38,949 nucleotides of DNA from Bacteroidota bacterium (GTDB lineage: Bacteria; Bacteroidota; Bacteroidia; Chitinophagales; Saprospiraceae): positions 1-38,949 of the forward strand of contig SBHD01000280.1 in the NCBI GenBank assembly GCA_006226345.1, given 5' to 3'. Within the stretch, counting starts at the first letter, position 1. Every line of letters begins with the position of its first letter. The notes beneath the pieces were generated by a model. It was not told the DNA's origin. It ran no database searches and saw nothing but the letters and a program-made list of their open reading frames with translations. The translations under genes and the position numbers were made by a program. Below are positions 8,842 to 16,331 of this stretch, piece by piece.

Positions 8842-9663
8842 ATGCAACTCTACGACCAGATACAGGAAGCCCTCGGGGCTATTCGCCAGCACACAGACTT
8901 TGTCCCCCGGACAGCAATTATCCTGGGTACCGGGCTGGGCAGTCTGACAGAGGAGATCGAAACTGCCGCAGATATTCCCTATAGTTCCATCCCGCATTTT
9001 GCCCGGAGTACGGTGCAGAGTCACCAGGGCAGGCTGGTCTTTGGCCGGCTTGGCGGCCATCCGGTGGTGGCGATGGCGGGCCGGTTTCACTATTATGAGG
9101 GCTGGACGATGCAACAGGTGACCTTCCCGGTGCGTGTACTGAAAATGCTGGGTATTGAGCGCCTGATCCTGACCAATGCCTCCGGCGGGGTCAATCCGCA
9201 TTTACGCGGGGGGGATATCGTGGTGGTCCGCGACCACATCAATCTGATGCCCGAAAACCCGCTGCGTGGGGAGAATGACGAACGACTCGGCCCGCGTTTC
9301 CCGGATATGTCCGCGCCATATGATACTGACCTGCGCGCCCGGGCGCTGTCGATAGCCCGGGAACACGGGATCCGGGCCATGGAAGGTGTATATTGTGCTC
9401 TTCAGGGCCCCAACCTTGAAACTCCGGCCGAATATACCATGTTGCGGCACCTGGGTGGCGATTGCACGGGCATGTCGTCGGTACCCGAGGTGCTGGTGGC
9501 CCGGCATATGGACCTGCCTGTGCTGATGTTATCGATGGTCACGAATGTATCCTTCCCGCCGGGCGTGATCCAGGAAACCTCAGTGGAAGACGTGATCGCG
9601 GTGGCCCGGTCGGCAGAGCCCCGGTTGCGGCAGATGATCGAAGGGGTGCTTGCGGCGGTCTGA
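8842..9663 (+). CDS. punA: purine nucleoside phosphorylase (trimeric type)
   Basis: This 273-residue enzyme splits purine nucleosides with phosphate to a free base and ribose 1-phosphate (purine salvage, cytosol). Motifs of the human/PunA-type PNP are clear: the phosphate-site ILGTGLGSL near the N-terminus, GRFHYYEGW, LTNASGGVNP, the purine-site segment GPNLETPAEY, GDCTGMSSVPE, and the base-contacting LSMVTN. Length is normal for the trimeric family. An open frame begins at 8806, but the ATG at 8842 is preferred: it aligns with the family N-terminus and follows an A/C-rich leader typical of this phylum. The enzyme is probably transcribed together with dihydrofolate reductase, which begins 40 bases downstream, a plausible nucleotide-metabolism pairing. 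Confidence 0.95.
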   Translation: MQLYDQIQEALGAIRQHTDFVPRTAIILGTGLGSLTEEIETAADIPYSSIPHFARSTVQSHQGRLVFGRLGGHPVVAMAGRFHYYEGWTMQQVTFPVRVLKMLGIERLILTNASGGVNPHLRGGDIVVVRDHINLMPENPLRGENDERLGPRFPDMSAPYDTDLRARALSIAREHGIRAMEGVYCALQGPNLETPAEYTMLRHLGGDCTGMSSVPEVLVARHMDLPVLMLSMVTNVSFPPGVIQETSVEDVIAVARSAEPRLRQMIEGVLAAV

Positions 9664-9703
9664 TCAAAAATCCAACCATATAATCTAACCGAATTCAACT
9701 AAC

Positions 9704-10210
9704 ATGCTCATTTCCGCTATTGTCGCAGTTGCCCGAAACGGGGTTATTGGCAAGAACAACCAGATCCCCTGGTATTTGCCGGCAGACCTGGCTTATTTCA
9801 AACGCACGACCATGGGGCATCACATCCTGATGGGCCGCAATAGTTTTCGCAGTATAGGCCGGCCGCTGCCCAAACGTACCAATGTGGTCATTACCCGCGA
9901 CCCGTACTTTTCAGCTTCCGGGGTATTGGTAGCGCACTCCATCCGGGAAGCACTGGAACTGGCCGCGGCCAATGGGGAGACAGAGGCTTTTATCATCGGT
10001 GGAGGCGTGATCTATCGCGACAGCATGGACATGTGGGACAAGGTGTATCTGACCGAAGTGGATGCGGAACCGGAAGGTGATGTTTTCTTCCCTGATCTGG
10101 ATGAGGCAGACTGGAAAGAAACCTGGCGGGAAGCACACCCTGTTGATGAAAAAAACGAATTCGCGTTCACCTTTCGGGTGCTCGAACGGGTCGGCAGGAA
10201 TAACGAATAA
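9704..10210 (+). CDS. folA: dihydrofolate reductase
   Basis: This 168-residue enzyme reduces dihydrofolate to tetrahydrofolate with NADPH, supplying one-carbon carriers for thymidylate and purine synthesis. The DHFR motifs are all present: ISAIVAVARNGVIGKNN, the substrate-site IPWYLPADLAYFK with the conserved acid, the NADPH-binding MGRNSFRSIGRPLPKR, and IIGGGVIYRDSM. Its length is that of an ordinary chromosomal enzyme. The ATG is the first in the frame. It follows the phosphorylase gene by 40 bases on the same strand without a visible terminator. A stem-loop about 15 bases downstream of its stop probably ends transcription. I see no sign of a thymidylate synthase gene nearby. Confidence 0.97.
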   Translation: MLISAIVAVARNGVIGKNNQIPWYLPADLAYFKRTTMGHHILMGRNSFRSIGRPLPKRTNVVITRDPYFSASGVLVAHSIREALELAAANGETEAFIIGGGVIYRDSMDMWDKVYLTEVDAEPEGDVFFPDLDEADWKETWREAHPVDEKNEFAFTFRVLERVGRNNE

Positions 10211-10224
10211 CCTGCCGTATTTGA

Positions 10225-10254
10225 CTGAAATCAGCGTTTTTTCGCTGTATTCAG
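10225..10254 (+). terminator. stem-loop downstream of folA
   Basis: The arms CTGAAATCAGCG (10225-10236) and CGCTGTATTCAG (10243-10254) pair at 10 of 12 positions around a six-T loop, then T-rich DNA follows. The position just after the folA stop fits an intrinsic terminator. The two central mismatches weaken the case. Confidence 0.5.
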
Positions 10255-10298
10255 ATTTCTTCAGAGGGAAACAGCCTAAGATTCTCGCTTTTTTTCTA

Positions 10299-10306
10299 TA
10301 CTTTTG
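10299..10306 (+). promoter_or_regulatory. Bacteroidota-type -7 promoter box
   Basis: TACTTTTG fits TAnnTTTG exactly and follows a T-rich stretch. It lies 71 bases before the ATG at 10378, giving a leader of about 65 bases for the GT5-like gene. No good TTG is seen at -33. Confidence 0.45.
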
Positions 10307-10377
10307 CATCCGATTTGCCGCGTAAAAGACGCAGCGAACCTTTTGGTGGGATTATACACAAAAGTTAGGTTGCATAC

Positions 10378-11199
10378 ATGGAAAAGAAGCGTTTGCTTAT
10401 CGTCACCCAGGAGATGGAGCCCTATACGGACGGCAATGACATCTCGAGGCTGGTGGCGCAGTTACCCAAATTTCTTCAGGACAACGGTTATGAATTGCGG
10501 ATCTTGATGCCACGTTATGGTGTGGTGAATGAGCGTCGCCACCGTTTGCACGAAGTAGTACGACTCTCCGGGATGAATATCATTGTAGATGACGATGATT
10601 ACCCGCTTATCATTAAAGTAGCTTCCTTACCCGGATCCAGGCTCCAGGTTTATTTCCTCGACAACGAAGATTTCTTCAAGCGGAAATTTGTTTTCAACGA
10701 TGCCGATGGCAAACCGTTTGAGGACAACCCGGACCGCGCGGCCTTTTTCTGCAAAGGCGCGATCGAAACGGTTAAGAAGTTTGGCTGGCCGCCGGATATT
10801 ATTCTCTGTCATGGCTGGCTGACCAGTTTACTACCCCTTTACCTGAAGACAGCTTATAAAACCGAGCCGCTTTTTGCCAACTCCACTGTGGTATACAATG
10901 TATATCAGGATGGACACGGCGAACTCGGTGGTGACCGTTTTTTCAAGAAGGCGGCCATCAATAACCTGTCTGAAGCCGACCTGGAAGCTTATCGCAACGG
11001 CGATGGCATTTCCATGGAAAAAGGCGCCTGTACCTTTGCCGACGCTATTGCCATTGGCAGCGAATCCGTTGATGCCAACGTTGATTATCTGTCCGTCGCG
11101 CAGGATAAACCGGTGCTTCCGTGGGCAGGCGAAGAATCGTTTCTGGAGGATTCACTGGAGTTTTACCGCCAACTGAACGAAGCGGAAGTTTCGCAGTAA
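10378..11199 (+). CDS. glycogen/starch synthase N-terminal-domain protein
   Basis: This 273-residue protein matches only the N-terminal Rossmann half of GT5 glycogen synthases (Glyco_transf_5). MEKKRLLIVTQEMEPYTDGN aligns with the start of GlgA, ELRILMPRYGVVNERRH with the second strand region, and GWPPDIILCHGW with the helix that faces the ligand. The ADP-glucose-binding KTGGL loop is replaced by YTDGNDISRL, and the C-terminal GT1 half with the catalytic glutamates is absent. It therefore probably does not make glycogen by itself. The short form is a recurring Bacteroidota family, not a local truncation. The gene precedes a DUF4270 lipoprotein, glmS and DUF4290, an order I know from other members of the phylum. 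A role in envelope sugar metabolism or regulation is possible (inference). Confidence 0.88.
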   Translation: MEKKRLLIVTQEMEPYTDGNDISRLVAQLPKFLQDNGYELRILMPRYGVVNERRHRLHEVVRLSGMNIIVDDDDYPLIIKVASLPGSRLQVYFLDNEDFFKRKFVFNDADGKPFEDNPDRAAFFCKGAIETVKKFGWPPDIILCHGWLTSLLPLYLKTAYKTEPLFANSTVVYNVYQDGHGELGGDRFFKKAAINNLSEADLEAYRNGDGISMEKGACTFADAIAIGSESVDANVDYLSVAQDKPVLPWAGEESFLEDSLEFYRQLNEAEVSQ

Positions 11200-11229
11200 G
11201 CGGGCAAAACACTGAATGAAATACCATGC

Positions 11230-11260
11230 TATAGCGGGCGGAAGTTCTTCGCCCGCTATA
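11230..11260 (+). terminator. strong GC-rich hairpin after the GT5-like gene
   Basis: TATAGCGGGC (11230-11239) pairs perfectly with GCCCGCTATA (11251-11260). The inner GAAG/CTTC can add pairs after a one-base bulge. It lies 30 bases after the stop at 11199. There is no long T tract after it, which is common in this phylum. A transcription terminator or mRNA 3' stabiliser are the likely roles. Confidence 0.6.
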
Positions 11261-11367
11261 CTTGTTATAACAGCACGGACAAGCGTTAACCGGCGGCGAC
11301 GCCAACCACAATTTGCCAGGACGCTAAACGTGCCACTCAAAAGCCTGTTTTTACGTCTGGCTATCCA

Positions 11368-11375
11368 TACCTTTG
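11368..11375 (+). promoter_or_regulatory. Bacteroidota-type -7 promoter box
   Basis: TACCTTTG fits TAnnTTTG and lies 18 bases before the ATG at 11394. With the hairpin at 11230 upstream, it suggests that the DUF4270 gene has its own promoter. Confidence 0.5.
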
Positions 11376-11393
11376 CCAGTCATTTCCAAACAC

Positions 11394-12767
11394 ATGAAAC
11401 ACTCTATCGTTAAGCACATCCTTTTTATGCTCCTGCTTTCGCTGGGGCTTTTCGCCGCGTATAACTGCAACAAACCCACCCCGTTCGGTGCCGATCTGCT
11501 GGATGACCAGCTGGCCGACTATGATTACACCGATACCCTGACGGTGTGGTGCACCGTGTTGCCGGAAGACAGCCTGATCACTGCCGATCGCTCTTCCACG
11601 TTCGATTACTTTTTTTGCGGCGAATTGAAAGACCCGGTATTCGGATACTCCCGTTCGGATATATACAGCCTGTTCCGGCTGAGCGGGCTCAGTCCTAATT
11701 TCAAGGATGCGCTCGTGGATTCGATCGTGATGTACCTGCGCTATGATAATGCTGGCATTTACGGCGACACCTTGCAGCCTCAAACCCTGCGGGTGCACCG
11801 CCTGGCGCAGGATACCGTGCTGCACTGGTCTACCAATTACTATTCCAACCAGTCCTTTCCGGTAGGAGAACAATTGGGAGAGGTCGCCAATTTTCTTCCC
11901 CAGCCCAATACGGATTTCCCCTTGTTGGGCGATTCTACGAATACCGGGCCGTATGTGCGCATCCCCCTGGATAACGCCTTTGGCCAGGAGATACTGGATA
12001 TCGACAGCCTTGATCTGACTACGGATTCCACTTTTTGGACCAATGTCCGGGGGCTGCGCATCTCTTCCGAGTCTGGCGGTGATCCGGGCGCCATGCTGGC
12101 ATTTGACCTCAATAACAGCAGCTTTAGTTTTATCCGCTTGTACTACAAATATGCTACGGATACCATAACTGAGTCGCGGGCTTACACGTTCTCCTTCGTC
12201 GGCGGGAATAAATTCACCGGTTTTACCCATGACTATACCGGTTCAACTGTAGCGCCTTATCTGCAGCAGCAGGCAGATGATCTGCTGTTTGTGCAGGGTA
12301 TGAGCGGGTTGCGCCTGAAGGTGCAATTTCCATATGCCCACTTAATCGATAATATTGCGGTGAATAAGGCTGAGCTGGAGCTGACCGCGGCAGTTTTGCC
12401 GGGCGACAATCCATTGCTGGAGCCGGCAAAGCAGCTGGTGTTGACGGAATCTGTGGGAGACACCACCGTTTCGCTGACCTCTGATGTGTTATACTCACTT
12501 GGGAGTGCTCTCACAGGCGGATTCAATGCTTTTGGCGGATTTCCGGAGGAAGAGTCCGATAACGGTATGATAGTTGATCGGTACAGAATGACGCTGACGC
12601 GCCGTTTTCAGGCTATGGTCGACAACACATCGGGTGATATCAAGGATCAAACCCTGTTTATCAATGTATATCCCCAAAGCCGGTCAGCCGGCCGCGCTGT
12701 GTTCTATGGCCCGAAAAGCACCACCTTCCCGGCAAAGCTGATTTTAAAGTATACCAGAGTACAATAA
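11394..12767 (+). CDS. DUF4270 family lipoprotein
   Basis: This 457-residue predicted outer-membrane or periplasmic lipoprotein starts with MKHSIVKHILFMLLLSLGLF and has its lipid cysteine at Cys25 in AAYNCNKP. The asparagine just before the cysteine is unusual for a lipobox. The start at 11394 is preferred to the one seven codons upstream because it opens the signal peptide directly. The body matches the DUF4270 family in length and in features such as the early segment FGADLLDD, DTLTVWCTVLPEDSL, the DPVFGYSRSDIYSLF region and the closing strand KLILKYTRV. The function of DUF4270 is not known. Its conserved place before glmS and after the GT5-like protein suggests an envelope-linked role (inference). 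Confidence 0.85.
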   Translation: MKHSIVKHILFMLLLSLGLFAAYNCNKPTPFGADLLDDQLADYDYTDTLTVWCTVLPEDSLITADRSSTFDYFFCGELKDPVFGYSRSDIYSLFRLSGLSPNFKDALVDSIVMYLRYDNAGIYGDTLQPQTLRVHRLAQDTVLHWSTNYYSNQSFPVGEQLGEVANFLPQPNTDFPLLGDSTNTGPYVRIPLDNAFGQEILDIDSLDLTTDSTFWTNVRGLRISSESGGDPGAMLAFDLNNSSFSFIRLYYKYATDTITESRAYTFSFVGGNKFTGFTHDYTGSTVAPYLQQQADDLLFVQGMSGLRLKVQFPYAHLIDNIAVNKAELELTAAVLPGDNPLLEPAKQLVLTESVGDTTVSLTSDVLYSLGSALTGGFNAFGGFPEEESDNGMIVDRYRMTLTRRFQAMVDNTSGDIKDQTLFINVYPQSRSAGRAVFYGPKSTTFPAKLILKYTRVQ

Positions 12768-12846
12768 ACATTAACAACCAAGTACTAATCCAGTTATCCA
12801 TCCGGTTTACGTATAGCCTTTCGCAGGCATAAAATGAAAACGCCTT

Positions 12847-14688
12847 ATGTGTGGTATTGTCGCCTACATCGGTTCCAAAGAAGCCTATCCGATCATCATC
12901 AAAGGGCTGCATCGCCTGGAGTACCGGGGCTATGACAGTGCAGGTATCGCCCTGCAGAACGGGGATCTGAATGTTTACAAGAAAAAAGGGAAGGTAGCCG
13001 AGCTGGAGGCCTTTACCAGGGATAAGAATATTACTGGCCATACCGGCATGGGCCATACCCGCTGGGCGACGCATGGCAAACCGGATGATACTAACGCACA
13101 CCCGCACACCAGCGGTAACGACCGCCTGGTGTTGATCCACAACGGGATCATTGAGAACTACGCCGTACTTAAAAGCGCCCTGCTCAAACACGGTCATGTG
13201 TTCCAGAGCGAAACGGATACGGAAGTGCTGGTACACCTGATCGAAGAAGTGCAGCAGCGTGAAAACCTCCCGCTCGAGGAAGCGGTACGGCAGGCGCTGA
13301 CGCAGGTGCATGGTGCTTATGCGATTGTGGTCATGGACAAAAACGATCCGGAAAAACTTGTGGCGGCGCGCAAATCAAGCCCCTTGGTTATAGGTATTGG
13401 AAAAGGTGAATTTCTGGTCGCCTCCGATGCCACGCCGATCGTCGAGCATACTAAAAAAGTCGTTTACCTGAATGACGAAGAAGTGGCCACCGTCACACGA
13501 GGCGGTGCGCTGACCATCAAAACCCTGCGCAACGAGGTCATGACGCCCACCATCCAGGAGATCGAGCTGGAGATCGAGCAGTTGGAAAAAGGCGGCTACG
13601 ATTACTTCATGCTCAAGGAGATCTTCGAGCAGCCGGCCACCATAGCCGAATGTATGCGCGGCCGGATGAACGCCGAAGAAGGCTGGGTGCGCCTGGGAGG
13701 CATGGAGGAGTACAAAAAGCGGATGATCAATGCGCAGCGGATGATCATTCTGGGATGCGGCACTTCCTGGCATGCCGGGATGATCGCAGAATACCTGTTT
13801 GAAGATCTGGCCCGCCTGCCGGTGGAAGTTGAATATGCTTCCGAGTTCCGCTACCGCAATCCGATCGTGCGCGAACAGGATATTGTGTTGGCAATCTCCC
13901 AATCGGGTGAAACCGCCGACACCCATGCGGCACTGGAGCTGGCAAAGGAGCGCGGAGCGATTACCTATGGTATCGTCAATGTCGTGGGCTCTTCCATTGC
14001 CCGACTGACCCACAGCGGCTCCTATATCCACGTTGGCCCGGAAATTGGCGTGGCCTCCACCAAGGCATTCACTGGCCAGGTGACTATGCTGACGATCATG
14101 GCGCTGATCCTCGGATATGAACGGGGGTTCCTCGGCAAGTCTGAATACCAGAAACTGGTACAGGAGCTGGCCCTTATTCCCGGCAAGGTAGAAGACCTGC
14201 TGGAGAATTGTCAGGAACAGGTGCGCTACATTGCCGGGGAGTTCAAAAACGCCACCAATGCCCTTTACCTGGGGCGGGGTTACAACTTTCCGGTCGCCCT
14301 GGAAGGTGCCCTGAAACTGAAGGAAATTTCGTATATTCACGCAGAAGGATACCCGGCAGCCGAAATGAAACATGGGCCTATTGCCCTGATCGATGAGAAT
14401 ATGCCGGTTTTTGTCATTGCCACTAACCCAAGTGCCTATGATAAGATCGTTTCGAATATCCAGGAAGTTAAGGCGCGGAAAGGCGTTGTAGTAGCGGTGG
14501 TGACCGAGGGTGATACGACGATTACCAATCTTGCCGACTACACGATCGCCATTCCCAAAACAGCAGAGCCCCTTACTCCGTTATTATCTGTGATCCCCCT
14601 GCAATTGCTGGCCTACCATATTGCCCTGCTACGCGGTTGCAACGTCGATCAGCCCCGTAACCTAGCTAAATCGGTGACGGTAGAATAA
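12847..14688 (+). CDS. glmS: glutamine--fructose-6-phosphate aminotransferase (isomerizing)
   Basis: This 613-residue enzyme makes glucosamine 6-phosphate from fructose 6-phosphate and glutamine, the first step to UDP-GlcNAc for peptidoglycan and LPS. The N-terminal class II glutaminase domain starts MCGIVAYIG with nucleophile Cys2, followed by HRLEYRGYDSAGI, GHTRWATHG and LIHNGIIENY. Two SIS isomerase domains follow, with LGCGTSWHAG, AISQSGETADT, GVASTKAFTGQ and, near the C-terminus, LKEISYIHAEG. The protein ends QPRNLAKSVTVE, with the usual catalytic-tail DQPRNLAKSVTVE pattern. It is full length. No glmS ribozyme-like element is visible in the 79-base upstream gap, as expected outside Firmicutes. 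Confidence 0.97.
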   Translation: MCGIVAYIGSKEAYPIIIKGLHRLEYRGYDSAGIALQNGDLNVYKKKGKVAELEAFTRDKNITGHTGMGHTRWATHGKPDDTNAHPHTSGNDRLVLIHNGIIENYAVLKSALLKHGHVFQSETDTEVLVHLIEEVQQRENLPLEEAVRQALTQVHGAYAIVVMDKNDPEKLVAARKSSPLVIGIGKGEFLVASDATPIVEHTKKVVYLNDEEVATVTRGGALTIKTLRNEVMTPTIQEIELEIEQLEKGGYDYFMLKEIFEQPATIAECMRGRMNAEEGWVRLGGMEEYKKRMINAQRMIILGCGTSWHAGMIAEYLFEDLARLPVEVEYASEFRYRNPIVREQDIVLAISQSGETADTHAALELAKERGAITYGIVNVVGSSIARLTHSGSYIHVGPEIGVASTKAFTGQVTMLTIMALILGYERGFLGKSEYQKLVQELALIPGKVEDLLENCQEQVRYIAGEFKNATNALYLGRGYNFPVALEGALKLKEISYIHAEGYPAAEMKHGPIALIDENMPVFVIATNPSAYDKIVSNIQEVKARKGVVVAVVTEGDTTITNLADYTIAIPKTAEPLTPLLSVIPLQLLAYHIALLRGCNVDQPRNLAKSVTVE

Positions 14689-14726
14689 AACACCCTCTAC
14701 ATCAACTACAAACCACCTGCTACGCT

Positions 14727-15419
14727 GTGAATAAATTAGATATTGAATACAATACCGAAAAACCCGATATCCGGTTTCCCGAATACGGCCGCGCGATCCA
14801 GCAAATGCTGGAATTTGCCAAAGTCATCGAAGACAAGGAAAAACGGCAAAAAACCGTAGAATCTATTATCGGCCTGATGCAACAGCTCAACCCGGCCGGT
14901 AATCGCAATATGGATGATTACCGGGAGAAATTGTGGAACCACGCCCTGGCTATCGTCGGGTATGATCTCGATGTTACCCTGCCTCCCGGCATCACGATCC
15001 GCAAGGAAGAGGATAAAACCCGGCCGGCTCGGATTGACTACCCGCCTACAACTCAGCGCCTGCGGCATTACGGCTATAATGTCCAAACCCTGATCAAAAA
15101 GGCGATTGAAATGCCGGACGGCTCTAAAAAGGAGGGTTTTGTGGAGGTGATCGCGTCTTACATGAAACTGGCCTACAAAACCTGGAACCGCGAGCATTAC
15201 GTAAGTGACGATGTCGTAAAAGACGACCTGGAGATCCTTTCTGACGGCCAGCTCGAACTCCATGAAGGGCACAGCTCCCTGGATATTCTGGCGCACAGTG
15301 CCAGCAAACGGGAAAAAGAATCAAGCCGCAACCAGCGCCGCGGTGGCAAAGGTGGCGGCGGCAACAAAGGCCGGGGCGGCAAACGCAATTACGGCGGCTT
15401 CCGCAAAAGAAAGAAGTAA
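14727..15419 (+). CDS. DUF4290 family protein with RGG-like basic tail
   Basis: This 230-residue cytosolic protein has no signal peptide or membrane helix. The body (about residues 1-185) matches DUF4290: MNKLDIEYNTEKPDIRFPEY at the start, LWNHALAIVGYDLDV, and MKLAYKTWNREHYVSDDVV. The last 45 residues are a glycine-arginine-lysine tail (RRGGKGGGGNKGRGGKR) resembling RGG-type nucleic-acid-binding tails. The start is GTG at 14727. It follows glmS by 38 bases on the same strand and is probably cotranscribed. The pairing with glmS recurs in Bacteroidota, where murA often comes next; here the next gene is convergent instead. The function is unknown; RNA or DNA binding by the tail is inference. Confidence 0.85.
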   Translation: MNKLDIEYNTEKPDIRFPEYGRAIQQMLEFAKVIEDKEKRQKTVESIIGLMQQLNPAGNRNMDDYREKLWNHALAIVGYDLDVTLPPGITIRKEEDKTRPARIDYPPTTQRLRHYGYNVQTLIKKAIEMPDGSKKEGFVEVIASYMKLAYKTWNREHYVSDDVVKDDLEILSDGQLELHEGHSSLDILAHSASKREKESSRNQRRGGKGGGGNKGRGGKRNYGGFRKRKK

Positions 15420-15438
15420 CAGTTTTCTTTTCCTCAGA

Positions 15439-16239
15439 CTAGAAGATCCCTGCTGTCGACCAGCACAGCACCTCCAATGGATTTGCCGGATGGTTCCGGT
15501 AGGACTGCAATATCGCTTTGACGACATCCGGGTGGGTGTTGCCCAGGCGCCGCAGGAAAGGCTTGTGCGTCCCTGCAGGTGCAATACTGCGGTGGAAAAA
15601 ATACTGTCCGGTACCGGAAACGGTAAAATAACCGTAAAAACCGGCCGGCAGGTTTGCATCCTGACTCACACCCTTCAGTTGTTGCACCAACAGGTCTGCG
15701 GTCGGTTGTTGTTGCTCGTCCGGCGTCAGCGCATAACCCCACAGGTATCCCTCCTGAAGCGTTTCCAGTACCCGGTTCTGAAAATCCACACCCTGCTGGC
15801 GGGAGAGGCTCAGCTCATACCGGCCATCCTGGACATACAGCGTCCCGGTATTTATGATCACAGGATTCAAGGACAGACGGAACGTATACGTGCCGTTCGC
15901 CAGTGCTCCAATCGGTAAAAAACCGCGGGCCGGCCCCGGCCCACTCTGACAGCTGTCCGGCTGCCGGATCTCCAGCATTTGCACCTCGATCGTCTTGCCG
16001 GTTACCTGGGTAATGGCTTCGATCTGTACGTTTGAACAGGCATATTCGGCCTTGCTCTCCATCCATAAGCCAAATGTAGGTGATCCGTCAGCAGGAGCTC
16101 TTTCCTCATAGAGGTCCACGGTAAATTCCGGATCCAGGGTCACAATGATCTCCGGATCTTCCTCCTGTGTGGTATAGCAGCCTCCCAGGATCAGCAGGGT
16201 AAAGCCAAGAACAAAGCAGTGTATGGAACGAATTGACAT
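15439..16239 (-). CDS. lipoprotein of unknown function
   Basis: This 266-residue protein has a clear lipoprotein signal ending LLILGGC (Cys21). The ATG at 16239 is chosen over a TTG two codons upstream. The mature part is predicted to be mostly beta, with YTFRLSLNPVIINTGTLYV and YELSLSRQQGVDFQNRV, and is rich in proline and aromatics. Its six non-lipid-anchoring residues of note are three further cysteines (in YACSNV, DSCQSG and EVLCWS). I recognise no family. It converges with the DUF4290 gene with only 19 bases between the stops, and it lies 92 bases downstream of the Omp85-like gene on the same strand, so it might be carried on that transcript. Confidence 0.75.
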   Translation of the reverse strand: MSIRSIHCFVLGFTLLILGGCYTTQEEDPEIIVTLDPEFTVDLYEERAPADGSPTFGLWMESKAEYACSNVQIEAITQVTGKTIEVQMLEIRQPDSCQSGPGPARGFLPIGALANGTYTFRLSLNPVIINTGTLYVQDGRYELSLSRQQGVDFQNRVLETLQEGYLWGYALTPDEQQQPTADLLVQQLKGVSQDANLPAGFYGYFTVSGTGQYFFHRSIAPAGTHKPFLRRLGNTHPDVVKAILQSYRNHPANPLEVLCWSTAGIF

Positions 16240-16331
16240 AGGCAAACAACTTGATCGGTGCGCAAGGAAAACGCCGGAACGGCGAAAGTGCTGCCCGAAA
16301 GGCTGTAGTTTTTATCCTGAAACGTCAATTT

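Noticed and set aside
12768-12846. Possible glmS ribozyme or riboswitch before glmS
   Set aside because: The gap is only 79 bases with no conserved core or long pairings; the ribozyme is a Firmicutes-type element.
13375-14373. 332-residue open frame opposite glmS
   Set aside because: It lies entirely within the conserved glmS gene; shadow frame.
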